A stretch of DNA of 64,000 nucleotides from contig JACVVK020000196.1 in NCBI GenBank assembly GCA_018292915.2, forward strand, positions 418,501-482,500. The letters are read 5' to 3'. Each line of letters begins with the position of its first letter. Positions within the stretch are counted from its first letter, which is position 1. Origin of the DNA: Batillaria attramentaria (lineage: Eukaryota; Mollusca; Gastropoda; Batillariidae). Position numbers and translations under genes: made by a program. Positions 11,935-22,643 of the stretch are shown piece after piece. Below the pieces are notes generated by a model. The model had not been told where the DNA came from, did no database searches, and saw only the letters and a list, made by a program, of their open reading frames with translations.

Positions 11935-12425
11935 GGCCCCCGTAGTGTAGTGGTTAGCACTTCGGACCATGGACCGGGAGACCCGGGTTCGAGTCCCAGC
12001 CGAGGCAAGCGGGAGTTTTCCTACCTAGGTCGGCTCCTACCCAGAGCGGGTGTGCTATGGGCCCAATGGGGAGGCTGTTGCCACACAGCCGAGATTCACC
12101 CACTTCACGGGTGCGACTTTGGGGGTGCTTCCCTTGGTATGACACGTCTTATGATGTGGATGATTACACGGCCGGCACCGCAGGTGCCGTAGTTCCCGGG
12201 CCTGGTTAATGCCGGGATATTTATGACAGGAAGCGCGGAATGCGGCCCTGTCCCGCAGTCCCAAACCACACGGACCTCCATAGCATCATCTTACCATCAT
12301 CCTCATCTCCATCATCATGCATAATAAAAAATGCCCCAGCATCCGAGCCCTCTGTGGATTCCACCCATTACCTGGGAGGAACACCACTGGAACTGGCAAA
12401 AGAGGGCAGCAAAAACAAAAACAAA
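11935..12425 (+). mobile_element. SINE family C, full length (about 490 bp)
   Basis: tRNA-derived head with TAGTGTAGTGGTTAGCAC and B box GGTTCGAGTCC (11986-11996). A long GC-rich body follows, ending at ACTGGCAAAAGAGGGCAGC and an A-rich tail. A second, reverse copy covers 43539-44047. Longer than usual for a SINE. Confidence 0.9.
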
Positions 12426-12960
12426 AAAACAACCTTATTGCTATAAATCATACGTCATCGTTATGAATCTACCTTACTACCAAGACTGTTTTATGTGATC
12501 TTTAATTCAATTCATAGAAATTTCTATTTTGATTGTAGTGTTTAGTATGTATAATCTTATGTGTATTTTTTTTTTATTTGATGTGTGTGATTGTTTTGTT
12601 TGTCCGCCGTTGATAGTGGGCAATTTTAATACCACCTAAAGGCAGGGAAATAAAAGTTCGTGTTGCCTGTGACATTTTCGTTACAGTTTGTCCACCATAC
12701 ATTTCCTGTCACGTTACGACAATTTTGGAGTGCTGCATAAGCAGAATAAATAGCACAGGTCGAGTCAGAAAGACACACTGAGAAGGGTTGTTCAGGGTCT
12801 GGGCGACAGCGAATAAGTATAGCGTGTACCGTATGAGAATGGTATGTCTCTTTGGGGTGTTGTGTGCGATAAGGATCATGACCACGCCATGGCAAATGTC
12901 CCCGTTCCGTCAACCCACGTATTCCCCCCCCCACCTCTCTCTTTATCTGTGCGTGCGTGC

Positions 12961-12970
12961 GTGTGTGTGT

Positions 12971-13042
<72 letters not shown>
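12961..13042. repeat. (TG)n microsatellite
   Basis: About 35 TG units with one CA interruption near 12971. Confidence 0.96.
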
Positions 13043-13044
<2 letters not shown>

Positions 13045-13613
13045 ATGCGGCGCGCTTGCTTGCGTTCGTTCAACTGAGTGAGTCAGTGAGTGAGTGACAA
13101 CATGTGATAATTATTTTCCGGGTAGAAGTGCGTGTACTCCTGATAAGCACATTGTAATACAGACAAATCTTGCAAATTGTAGTGGACTTTAGAAGAACCA
13201 GCGAAGTTTCGTCGCATTCAGGTTTTGTGGCTGAAAATGTCAGTGTTTGCGACCTGCAAATAAGCAAAATGATAGCAACAATGAGAGTTTAAAAAAAAAA
13301 AAAAATTATTCTTGTCTTCGTCATTTACAGACACAGTGATGACATTTTAACCACACAATTGGAACGAAACGAAACCAAAACAAATTCGTTCATGCTTCTA
13401 AAGTTCTATTACTCTGGCGGCGATTTACCAGTAGTGACAGTTGTGTTTGCTCATGGTCCGCGTTCTGAGATCAACACTAAGTAAGCTCTTTGCTAAAACA
13501 AGCAAAATTGTTTACATTTAAAAGATAAACGCTTTGTGATTGTGAAGTGTTCAGTTTTCGTTTCTTGTCCACAAATGCCCCTTTGTCCATTTCTTGATAC
13601 AACTACCACTACT

Positions 13614-13800
13614 GGGGAGCCGGGGTGGCCGAATGGTAGAGCGCTGGACTTCTAATGCTTGGGTCGTGAGTTCGTATCCCGGCTGGGGCCAAATATATTT
13701 TGTGCTGGCTTTTTCACCGTTGCCCCGTCTGTAATATCATCCATATGTGATGGAAAAGGACGTTAAACCCCCAAACACCCACCCCACGCACCCACCAACT
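13614..13800 (+). mobile_element. SINE family B
   Basis: Same head and body as the 11675 copy, with intact A- and B-box-like regions, ending near the CCCCAAACACCCACC run. Confidence 0.88.
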
Positions 13801-13914
13801 ACTACAACTACTAATGAAGATTTGTTTCGCAACTCTAGGCGCTTTCCAAGTAAATAAATAATGACGGGAATAAATAAATACATGAATAATCAGTTACATA
13901 TATACAAAGAAAGC

Positions 13915-13948
13915 ATACATACATACATACATACATACATACATACAT

Positions 13949-13979
<31 letters not shown>

Positions 13980-13980
13980 T
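13915..13980. repeat. (CATA)n/(CA)n microsatellite
   Basis: Tetranucleotide ACAT repeat of about 12 units grading into CA. Confidence 0.95.
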
Positions 13981-14066
13981 ATTGTATATGTGTGTTATAA
14001 CTGTGTTGAGCTTTTCGTTTAATATGTTAACTGCGGTATCACTTACTTCGTTCTTTTATTTTACAG

Positions 14067-14188
14067 ATACTCCAACCGCAAGTCTGTCCTGTGAGACCAA
14101 GAGCACTGGATCTACTGGCTTGAAATACACATTCCTAGCACTCATGACCACCGGCCTGTTTGGACGCCTCAGTTTGTTTGCGGATTAG
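14067..14188 (+). other. Possible upstream exon, unproven
   Basis: TTCTTTTATTTTACAG just before 14067 is a good 3' splice acceptor. The following frame stays open to a TAG at 14186-14188. No family resemblance. It could be an untranslated or terminal exon associated with the paralogue gene downstream. Confidence 0.25.
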
Positions 14189-14686
14189 TTTGCAGGTGAC
14201 ATTGTTAAAAGTGTCTTCGGATATGACAGAACTGTTGTAGTTTCACAAGCTGTCATATGCATGGACGCTAATGTCATAAAGAGACTACGAGTTTTCAAGA
14301 AAAGTGCACCACTTTGACACTGACTGTGCTTTTGTTTAGGCAATAACTTGTCTTGGTGATCTTCTCGTGAGCTGGAAAGACGGATACAAAAGGTTTGAAG
14401 AGCTTTACAGTGGACTGAAAGCTGAATTGCTTAAGTCGTAATTCATTTTTCGCGACGTACAGTGCAGAATGATCCGTACTTGTGAGCTGGTGTCAGGGGG
14501 AACCTTGGCGCAAAACACTTTCAAACACTTGCACCTTCATTCTGTGAACAGTCTTTGAAGCCCGTTCAAACATTGAAACTGTCACTAAACAGAGCCAGGA
14601 AAACCTGTCAGATAAAACAAATGACCTTCTGGCGACCTTTAAAGTTTTCTTCCGACTAAGCTCTGTTCGTCTTTCTCCTTCATCTA

Positions 14687-15337
14687 ATGGGTGTAACGAC
14701 TAGTGTTCCTGAGATCATTTTGAGGCTTTTGCATATCCTCTGCATGGCCGTGCAAGTGTGGGAAGAGATCCCGCTGCGAGTCAGCCGGACCGTCTCACAC
14801 CGCACAGCAACGTTCCCATTTCACGGCAGGGGCTGTCCTCAAGTTTTTCAACCAACCCACGGCACTTCTCACACGGGGCAGGACCACGTGGCTGAATTGA
14901 CCCAGAGCAGACGGCACCAGGCAGAACTGAGTCAGGAATACCCCGACCTGTCCTGTCTGGCTGAAGGCAGTTCTCACCAGGTGGAGCTGAATCGCAGTAC
15001 TTCTCACAACATAAAGCTGTCCCTGGAAAAGCTGCCCTGTCTTCACCAGGTTCAGTTGAGCCAAAGGTTTCTTGAGCAAGTCAAGGAAACTCTGGGACTC
15101 GCTGGCGAGGTAGGCCTGACCCAGACTGAACCTTGCAGCTTGCACCCAAGACAGGGCTGGTCTGATCGGATCAGATTAACTGTCAACGGTTCTGACGACG
15201 CTGACCTGAACAAGGGTTCTCACGAAGCTGAGCTGAAACTGTGCTACTCTCACCAGCACGGTATACGTCGGGATTGTACAGGATTTCCTTGGAATTTAAT
15301 TGTTTCCTTTCACTGTTGTCATAGGTTTGTGCTTTGA
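14687..15337 (+). CDS. Unrecognised 216-residue ORF with short degenerate repeats
   Basis: Open from an ATG at 14687 to TGA. I do not recognise the protein. Its middle carries irregularly spaced copies of a short motif: HQAELSQ, SHQVELN, SHNIKLS, LHQVQLSQ, SHEAELK. At DNA level these are variants of CACCAGGCAGAACTGAG. The repeats argue for either a genuine low-complexity protein or an old tandem DNA repeat. It lies 0.47 kb upstream of the intronless paralogue on the same strand and could be part of its 5' leader. No signal peptide or membrane span is evident. Coding status is uncertain. Confidence 0.35.
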   Translation: MGVTTSVPEIILRLLHILCMAVQVWEEIPLRVSRTVSHRTATFPFHGRGCPQVFQPTHGTSHTGQDHVAELTQSRRHQAELSQEYPDLSCLAEGSSHQVELNRSTSHNIKLSLEKLPCLHQVQLSQRFLEQVKETLGLAGEVGLTQTEPCSLHPRQGWSDRIRLTVNGSDDADLNKGSHEAELKLCYSHQHGIRRDCTGFPWNLIVSFHCCHRFVL

Positions 15338-15807
15338 TTGCTGTAGCAATGTAATAGTCCTGTGCTATTGTAAGTTTTTGTGACATCTTTTTGTGTTCAA
15401 ACATAAATCAGGGTGATTATAGTTAAACTTTTTTCTTATTCTTCTCGCGGTGCTGCTTGGTAAACAGTTACATTTTTCAGAGTGACTAGCGTTAAACTTT
15501 TGGGGGTTTTCTTTTGTGTTTTTGAATTGCTGCTTTCAAACCGGTCACAGCTTTTTGTTTCACGCTAAGGTTCAAGTTAAAAAAAAACAAAAAACATACG
15601 TTTGACGCACGCTTCCCTCTTATCTGATCAGTTTCGTTCGATATTTTGATTTGACGTTCATTTTATTGTGATCAATTTTTAGACCTTCCTCTTCTGCGTT
15701 TCCTGGAGATTTTTTTTGTACCGACATCTTTTCTTTTTCTGTTGTTTGTGTTCTCTTGTGATTTTACTTTCTCTGACAGCACATGCACTTCACTGAAGAA
15801 GAAAACA

Positions 15808-17652
15808 ATGAAGTCGTCTAAGCACCGATGCAAGTGTTATTCAGAAGAATCGAGCTCATTCTTGTATGGCCTCAGACGAGAAGGGCCGTCCACGGAAAGA
15901 GTCGTTCTGGAACGTCTGCTGAACGTTCTCAGCCGAGCCGCTGCCAAAGCCCACAGCAACCCGCAGAGGCTGTGGAGCGAGGAGCCGGACTGGTGGAAGG
16001 AATGCACCCAACTGCTGTGGAAGAACCCCAGAGAACACCCCAAAGACAAGAAAGAAATTCTGAAGAAGAAGATTGAGATCCTGGAGAAGCAGCTACGGGA
16101 GCGAGGTCTTATGACTTCGGCTATCGAGCAGGAGCTGGAGTTGTCGAAGAGCAGCAAGAAAGCGGACCTGGAACTGAAGTCGGACTTTGAGGCCGTTATT
16201 GCCAAGGCTTCAGGCCTTCACTACATGGTTGACCAGGTGTACGCCAAGATGGAAAAGACGCGAGTTTTCAGCGACAAAATCGCCGACTACATTTTGGAGA
16301 TCAAGAGTTGTCTGGACATGTGTGTATCCAGAATGGAACAGATGCACGAGAAAGTGGACGCCAGGGAGAAGAGGAAGAAAGCCCTGTGGGAACATTTCGG
16401 TGTGTCCAAGACAAAGCGAACACGGATCTCGGAGGAAGAACCCGCTTTCTTAGAATTGGACTTTTTGCAGGAAGACCTTTCACCCATCCTTGACTCTGTG
16501 CCCAGCCCCGGTGGATTGGTAATTTCGCCTTCGGGAAGTACACACCCGAATCTGGTATCTCCGGCAGAGGTCGTTGAGGAGAGTCATTTACCAGCACGAC
16601 GAGGTTTCAGCAGATCAGTCTCAGAACCTTATCCGGGAGCAGACTATAGCTATGAAACCAGCAGTGTCCAGCTTTCCCAACACAGAAGCGCTTCGGCAGG
16701 AGGCCTTTTAGAATCGGAATCTGGAGATGGGAGCCTCCTGATGTCCGTTCAGACAGAACCAGGCGATGAGGCCTTTACTGCCAAGGTCAGAAAATCGCCT
16801 GAAGCCAGGCGATCTGCGTCACACGGCTTCCATCGACGTGTGCAGTTCATGGAGTCCGTAGCAGAGGACGTTCCTTACGGAAAAGAAGCCAGCACTGTCA
16901 TGTTTGGTGCTTCAGCTGGGTCTCTCGGTACAGACCCGACAGAGGACATTCATATTCAGGACATTCCTTTTGATTTTACATACTTGAGGCCTGAAAAGCG
17001 TAAGACCCGAAAGCACAGAAGAACACGTCCAAAGACTTGGAGTGGCGATGTTTTTCGTTCAGACATGTCAGCAAAAAGCCAACAAGTCCTTTCTTCAGAG
17101 ATCGACGATCCGGGTTCAGTAACTCATCTCAGGATCTTGCCCCGAGAACACACGGGGCACAGAAACAGAACGTCACTGGTGCAAGCACCGGCCAAAACTG
17201 TGACCAGCGCGGATGTGGTAAGCAGCACCGTTCAGAGTTTACTTGAATACCGACAGCCTGGGGAAAAGATGAAGACAGCTGCTGATGTCGGTGAAGGAAG
17301 AAGTTCCGCGGGAGGTCTCGGGGAGATCTTTGGCATGGAGATCATTGAGGTGACCCCAGCATCTGGCATTCAGGTACCGATCACTTGGAGGGAAGAAGAA
17401 GGGGTGCATATCTCGGAGCCGAGTGATGTCGATCAGCTGGGGTCAAATATGACCAGAACCCTCTCCTTTGATGACCTCCAGGCTAGCGTGACTGATGACG
17501 TCATGAGTCACTGGTCAGGCGACCTAGGAGCAATCAGTCATTCTGGTCCACCCAGCGGGTCCTCTCACAGACCTGAAGAAGAAGTTGTGGAACACGGATC
17601 TTCGAGTCCGGAGACTCTGTCAAAGGCGATAGGGAAATTTGACGTGTTTTGA
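15808..17652 (+). CDS. Intronless paralogue 1: unrecognised coiled-coil protein, 614 aa
   Basis: I do not recognise this family. ATG at 15808 (context AACAATGAAG) aligns with the start of its partner at 24641. A good splice acceptor (TTTCTCTGACAG, ending 15779) suggests a 5'-UTR intron. Residues 5-148 form the conserved module: Cys-containing KHRCKC, then FLYGLRREGPSTERVVLERL, then a Trp motif (W56, W62, W63, W71, N73-P74), then a charged helical stretch (about 77-185) likely to form a coiled coil. A basic cluster at 186-206 (REKRKK, then KTKRTR) may be a nuclear localisation signal. The rest is Ser-rich and probably disordered, with islands shared with the partner: RSVSEPYP (269-276), IIEVTP (512-517) and the C-terminal AIGKF.VF. 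RxxS-type sites suggest kinase regulation (inference). Confidence 0.85.
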   Translation: MKSSKHRCKCYSEESSSFLYGLRREGPSTERVVLERLLNVLSRAAAKAHSNPQRLWSEEPDWWKECTQLLWKNPREHPKDKKEILKKKIEILEKQLRERGLMTSAIEQELELSKSSKKADLELKSDFEAVIAKASGLHYMVDQVYAKMEKTRVFSDKIADYILEIKSCLDMCVSRMEQMHEKVDAREKRKKALWEHFGVSKTKRTRISEEEPAFLELDFLQEDLSPILDSVPSPGGLVISPSGSTHPNLVSPAEVVEESHLPARRGFSRSVSEPYPGADYSYETSSVQLSQHRSASAGGLLESESGDGSLLMSVQTEPGDEAFTAKVRKSPEARRSASHGFHRRVQFMESVAEDVPYGKEASTVMFGASAGSLGTDPTEDIHIQDIPFDFTYLRPEKRKTRKHRRTRPKTWSGDVFRSDMSAKSQQVLSSEIDDPGSVTHLRILPREHTGHRNRTSLVQAPAKTVTSADVVSSTVQSLLEYRQPGEKMKTAADVGEGRSSAGGLGEIFGMEIIEVTPASGIQVPITWREEEGVHISEPSDVDQLGSNMTRTLSFDDLQASVTDDVMSHWSGDLGAISHSGPPSGSSHRPEEEVVEHGSSSPETLSKAIGKFDVF

Positions 17653-17963
17653 ATTTCTCTAGCCTTTATTTTGCACAACCTAGAAATGTGGAAGCCTGTA
17701 AGCAAGAACAGGAGGTTTAAAAGAAAATTCTCTGGAATTCAAACAGAACCTGCTGGTGATGGAAACAAACAGAGATTGTCACGGAGGGGTTTGACATGAA
17801 AGTGCACACCATTATCTGCTATTCTGCCACACACGACTAATGAATTAATTCAAATTTTAAAGGTACTTTATTGTCCATTAAATATTAGGTATAAAATGGG
17901 AAAATCGTCTTTGGACTCACAGCACGAAACAAAATAAGACCGAAAAAAATATGATTCCAAGCC

Positions 17964-17969
17964 AATAAA
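17964..17969 (+). promoter_or_regulatory. Candidate polyadenylation signal of paralogue 1
   Basis: AATAAA about 310 bases after the stop codon. First canonical signal downstream on this strand. Confidence 0.45.
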
Positions 17970-18330
17970 AGCATTATGAATTATGTACAAGTAGATATCC
18001 CTACATTGTATACATGTGGACAAAATCTGTAGCCCCACTAGAGAGAGAGAGAAAAAAAAAAGAATCAGAAAAGGAAACAACAACAACAACAACAGTTTGT
18101 ACTTCCGGTCGGCAGTTGGATGAGGTATCGGTCCATGAACGGCATGTGCTTGACGAATGAAAGCATAAAGCGACTTTAGTCGTGTTCCCCGTTGCACGGA
18201 AAGTTAGCAAGTAGCACAGTCCACATTAAACAGCGGCAAGAAACAAGACAAATTTCAATGGCCTTGATCTGCCATCGCCACAGGAGTAGATTTCCATCAT
18301 TAGAAAGTGAAAGCCTACACCGAGGCAACC

Positions 18331-18640
18331 GGGGGGTCAGCGGTGGTCTAATTGGTAGCGCGTCGGATTTAGCCGCTGCGCTACTGAACGGCCGTCACCA
18401 ATGCCATGGCGATGAAGCGTGGGTTCGAGCCCAGGTCGAGCTTGTGATATGTGATGCCGGTTTTTCCTGGCTACCGGGCTGCTCATCGGGGGTTTCTCTC
18501 CTGGTTATCCGGCTTTCCTCCCCCAGCAAAATTGTAAAAAATATAGGATAGGTATTGGGTGGCGCTGCACCGCGGCGACGCGCTTCCCCCGGGGGAAGCA
18601 GCCCGAATTTCCCGAAAGGGATAATAAAGTACATGTAGTT
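18331..18640 (+). mobile_element. SINE family D
   Basis: tRNA-like head (GTGGTCTAATTGGTAGCGCG; B-box region GGGTTCGAGCCCAGG at about 18421-18435). The body has CTGGTTATCCGGCTTTCC, and a GAATTTCCCGAAAGGGATAA end resembles LINE 3' tails. A reverse copy is at 59405-59650. The A/C-rich tail continues to about 18966. Confidence 0.85.
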
Positions 18641-18965
18641 AAAAACAACAACAACAACAAAAAGCAACAACAATAACAAAAAGCAACAACAACACCCCCC
18701 CCCAAAAAAAAAAAAAACAAAAAAAAAAAAAACAACAACAACAAAAAACAAAAAAAAACCCACAAAAAACAAACAAACAAACCCCCAAAAAAAACAAAAA
18801 CAAAAAAAAACCACAAAAACAACAAACAAAACAAACAAAACAAAACAATACAAAACAAAACAAACAAAACAAAACAAAACAAAACAACACCAACACCAAC
18901 AACCAAAAACAACAAAAACACAAAACAAAAAAGAAACAAACGAGAAACAACAAACATCCCTCCTC

Positions 18966-19035
<70 letters not shown>
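18640..19035. repeat. A/C-only low-complexity tract and (CA)n
   Basis: Roughly 320 bases composed almost wholly of A and C ((AAC)n, (AAAAC)n, C runs), followed by about 34 CA units. Probably an expanded SINE-D tail. The long Cys/Phe-rich reverse ORFs here are artefacts. Confidence 0.92.
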
Positions 19036-19040
<5 letters not shown>

Positions 19041-19427
19041 ACCCCAAAACTCCTGCTACAACACATCCGGATGGACGACAAACAGACGGACGACACAGTC
19101 TCATTATACAGACTCACTTCGTTACTGACTTGAGTTAATCGCTTTCATAAATATACAAGACGTTACATGTTTGCACATTTGATTCGTCTTTAAGTCTGCA
19201 TTGTATGTTAATACAGTGTACTACATCTTGTTATTGCTTTTCAGGGCCTTTAAAAAAAACCCCAAAAACTTCTTGCTGTCTACTGTATACACTTTAGATT
19301 TTATAAATCTACATACCTTAAGGCAGAAAGGTGTTGTTTGATTTTTGACAACATCGGTTACCGCCTGCATGTATATATATGTATGTGTATACACTTCGGA
19401 TTTGGGCATTACATACTTTTTCGCTTA

Positions 19428-19429
<2 letters not shown>

Positions 19430-19499
<70 letters not shown>

Positions 19500-19511
19500 T
19501 GGTGTGTGTGT

Positions 19512-19568
<57 letters not shown>

Positions 19569-19605
19569 ACTTCAGTTTTGGACATTCAATACTTTTGCGG
19601 TTAAA

Positions 19606-19694
<89 letters not shown>

Positions 19695-19722
19695 AGAGAG
19701 AGAGAGAAGCATGGTTCGTATG

Positions 19723-19759
<37 letters not shown>

Positions 19760-19760
19760 G
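19430..19760. repeat. Three (TG)n blocks with a duplicated spacer and a (GA)n tract
   Basis: TG blocks at about 19430-19567, 19610-19661 and 19723-19758, with a purine tract at 19663-19708. The segment before block 1 (CACTTCGGATTTGGGCATTA) is repeated in diverged form before block 2 (CACTTCAGTTTTGGACATTC), so a larger unit was duplicated. Confidence 0.9.
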
Positions 19761-19871
19761 CACGTGACAACAGTGTATTGTGAAAGAGATCAAGGAAGCG
19801 GACAAACTCGACTCTGAATATTTGGGCGACGCCCAGTGAGTCAGTAATCGTCAAGATTTATTGTTTATTTT

Positions 19872-19873
<2 letters not shown>

Positions 19874-19912
<39 letters not shown>

Positions 19913-20020
19913 CACACGCACGCACGCACGCACGCACACAAACACACACGGCACACACACAGATACGCGCACTAACAAACACACACCAACACACACACAC
20001 GTGCACACACGCGTGCGCGC

Positions 20021-20086
<66 letters not shown>
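19874..20086. repeat. (CA)n/(CG)n-interrupted microsatellite
   Basis: Compound CA tract with GCACGCAC interruptions, ending in about 31 pure CA units. Confidence 0.95.
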
Positions 20087-20087
<1 letters not shown>

Positions 20088-20511
20088 GCTAATTTGTGTC
20101 CGTTTATTTAAAGAACAGGCACAAAAGCTATGTCTATACTGATGAAAAAAGAGCAGCGTAACTAATCCGTAGTTATGGGGCTCGTGCAAATAACAACAAC
20201 GAAACACAAGTTATTGTAAAAAGCACTAGACCATTACAAATTCATGTTTCTAAAAATCTTGATACAGTCTGCTACATAAAAGGAAATGTAACATTTCAAC
20301 TGAATAGACGAGAAATAAATGACATGATAAATTTCCAAAAATACTCTTAAAAACTGAGCAGGCACTTGCAAGATGTTACACTAGTAAACAGTTAAAAATA
20401 TGGACGCAAAGCAACGTGAATACAATATTTATGCTATCACAATGTACTAGTTAGTATATCATTTTCTCTTGAGTGTTACGGCTTTAATGCTAAAAGTATT
20501 GTTACTAATCT

Positions 20512-20743
20512 TTAATAATGATAACGAGTATTGTACAGGCGCTTTACCCAATTTCATGAATCGGCTCAAAGCGCCGCGAACTGAACCCAACACGCACGCT
20601 CACGTGAATCACACGCATTCTCTCACACACTGGACGTAAACACATTACAATCACGTGGTGCAAAGGGCCAGGTCAGCTATTTGAATTTCGGAATTTAGAA
20701 TTGCATTTATTTTTCAAATTTGATGGGCTGAACATTTCCAAAG
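20512..20743 (-). mobile_element. SINE family A, head missing
   Basis: Reverse complement of the family A body and tail. It stops at AACATTTCCAAAGCA and lacks the tRNA-like head. Confidence 0.87.
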
Positions 20744-21364
20744 CAGACAGTTACTATCAGTTACTACTCTTCTCATCAAGATCTCGAGATCCACTACACC
20801 GATCTCCTCGTTATCATTTTACATTTTACGACTCATTTTCAAGTAACATAACCAAGGCCGGTCAAATGTGCAGCGTCTTAGCACTGATCCCTGTGGAGTG
20901 CTCGCCCTTGAGAAGTAGTAAACCGTTACTTTCGAAGTGAGACTGGTTTGTTGATTGGTTGCCGGTTGGTGTGGGTTTAACGTTTTTCCGCCAAATCAAA
21001 CACAGGGCAACGAAGGTCAAAGAGTGAGTACATTACGGCACACATGTTTTTTTCTGTCTACAATCTTATGTTGCAATACAGAGGCAAGGTGCAAAAAGAT
21101 TTACGATTATGTGCTGTATCGCAGGAAAACTTCAAAAAGCAATTCGAAACACCAGCATGCCAGAACACCAGAAAAAGTAACAAAGATACGAAGTTACAGC
21201 TTAAGAAAACCGAGACATAACGTTCGCGGATACCACTATCTTAACAATCATTGTACTGGTGGGAAAGACTGACAGCCGGTTTCGCATTTCAAACTTTGAC
21301 AGAATTCTCTGGGGGCCCATTCTCTCCCATGTTATTATAAGGCATCTGTACGGAATGAAGTCTA

Positions 21365-21858
21365 ATGGGGTGGGTGGGTGGGCGTTAACGTCCTTTTCCA
21401 CCACGTATGGGTGATATCAAAGACGGGGCAACGAGAAATAGGGTAATCTTGAAGAATAGTATACGAAATTCTGGGAGCTATTTGCACGCACGTTAGATGT
21501 GTGTGTCTGCTCTGTGTCAGTGTACACGATGAATCAACGGCGAAGCACATTCATTCATTCACAGGCCCTTTCCTATTCGCGTGTCGCCTGCTTACCGGAG
21601 AAACGACACTCGGATCAGAGATCAAAATGGCGGGGAGATGACTGCTCGGCTGCGGTCGGCAGTCATTTCAGGGTATTTTGTGCATATTTGTGGGAAAGGA
21701 GAGGTCAAAGTGAGCAGGTGAGGGTGTCTAACGTCTCTTTGCATAGAGCAGAACCGAAAGCACCCGAAAAGGTGCGGGCAAATAGCTCCCAGAATTTCGT
21801 ATACTATTCTTCAAGATTACCGAGAAAAAGGCCAGCACAAATATTTGGCCCCAGCCGG
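21365..21858 (-). mobile_element. SINE family B, split by a MITE
   Basis: Reverse family B body at 21365-21438 and 21822-21858. The two parts join in the consensus order once the 21442-21821 insert is ignored. The tRNA-like head is absent. Confidence 0.82.
21442..21821. mobile_element. 380-bp MITE with 44-bp perfect terminal inverted repeats
   Basis: Arms at 21442-21485 and 21778-21821 are perfect inverted repeats (outer end GGTAATCTTGAAGAATAGTA). The host-derived GAGAAA is present on both sides, consistent with a short target duplication. No transposase. A relative lies in a CCM2 intron at 3592-3851. Confidence 0.9.
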
Positions 21859-21859
21859 T

Positions 21860-22643
21860 GGAGTCTAATGTACTAAACAAAAAAACGAACATCGGACTTG
21901 CGCAACGTTCTTGTGAGTACTTTTTATGACAAAAAAGAAAGACAGAAAGAATTACTGTGCCTAAAAAAAAAAAGTATGAAAACTGTCACATCGGAAAGAA
22001 AAACATCAACCTTGCACACCACAAGCTTTTTGTGTAAAGTAATTTTAAAAATTAATATTGAATAAACCGGCTACGCAGTCACTTGCCCAGCCAAGCAGCC
22101 AAAGACACATGCCAGGAACAACTTGCTAAAAGCCATAGGACGTAAAGCAAGCTAATGATCACCAGCTTCGCAGACTGATTGAGACTACGTCCATGCTTAG
22201 GTTCTGTTCAGCCTAACGTTGTTACATTCATGTAAAAAAAAAGAAAAAAAAGACAAGGACTGAGCGTGTTTGTTTCATCAGCTGGCGACCCTATGTATGC
22301 AAGAACTAAAAAGGCACTACGGTGCATACGGAAAGTAGGCCACACGTAAGGTCACGTAACTCGTCCTGTTTGACCTTGTATAAAGAGTTCATGTATACGT
22401 AAAAAGTAGAAAGTTTGGTTATAGTCATATATTCCAATGTCTGCTTATAAAGCGCAGGGGTATGTGCACTCCATGAAAACAGCTCATGCTCGAACAGCGA
22501 GAGATGGGAAACACGTCAATCACGAACGACGCAGACATTCATAGACAGGCGGTTTTCGTAAATTTACTCCACCGAAGGCTGTTCAAAAGTAAACCCGGAA
22601 CGAGGCGGCATAAAGATAGCACTGACCTGGTTCGTGAGTCAGT
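21860..22643. other. 3' flank of paralogue 2, nothing recognised
   Basis: No ORF or repeat that I can classify. It would hold the 3' UTR of the minus-strand paralogue. No canonical minus-strand polyadenylation signal was found by eye. Confidence 0.4.

Noticed and set aside
11590..12192. 200-residue forward ORF
   Set aside because: Runs through SINE-B and SINE-C including their tRNA-like heads; no conserved protein.
18395..19117. Long reverse ORFs rich in Cys, Val and Phe
   Set aside because: Pure translation of the A/C-only and (CA)n tract.
19318..19854. Long His-Thr or Cys-Val ORFs
   Set aside because: Microsatellite translations.
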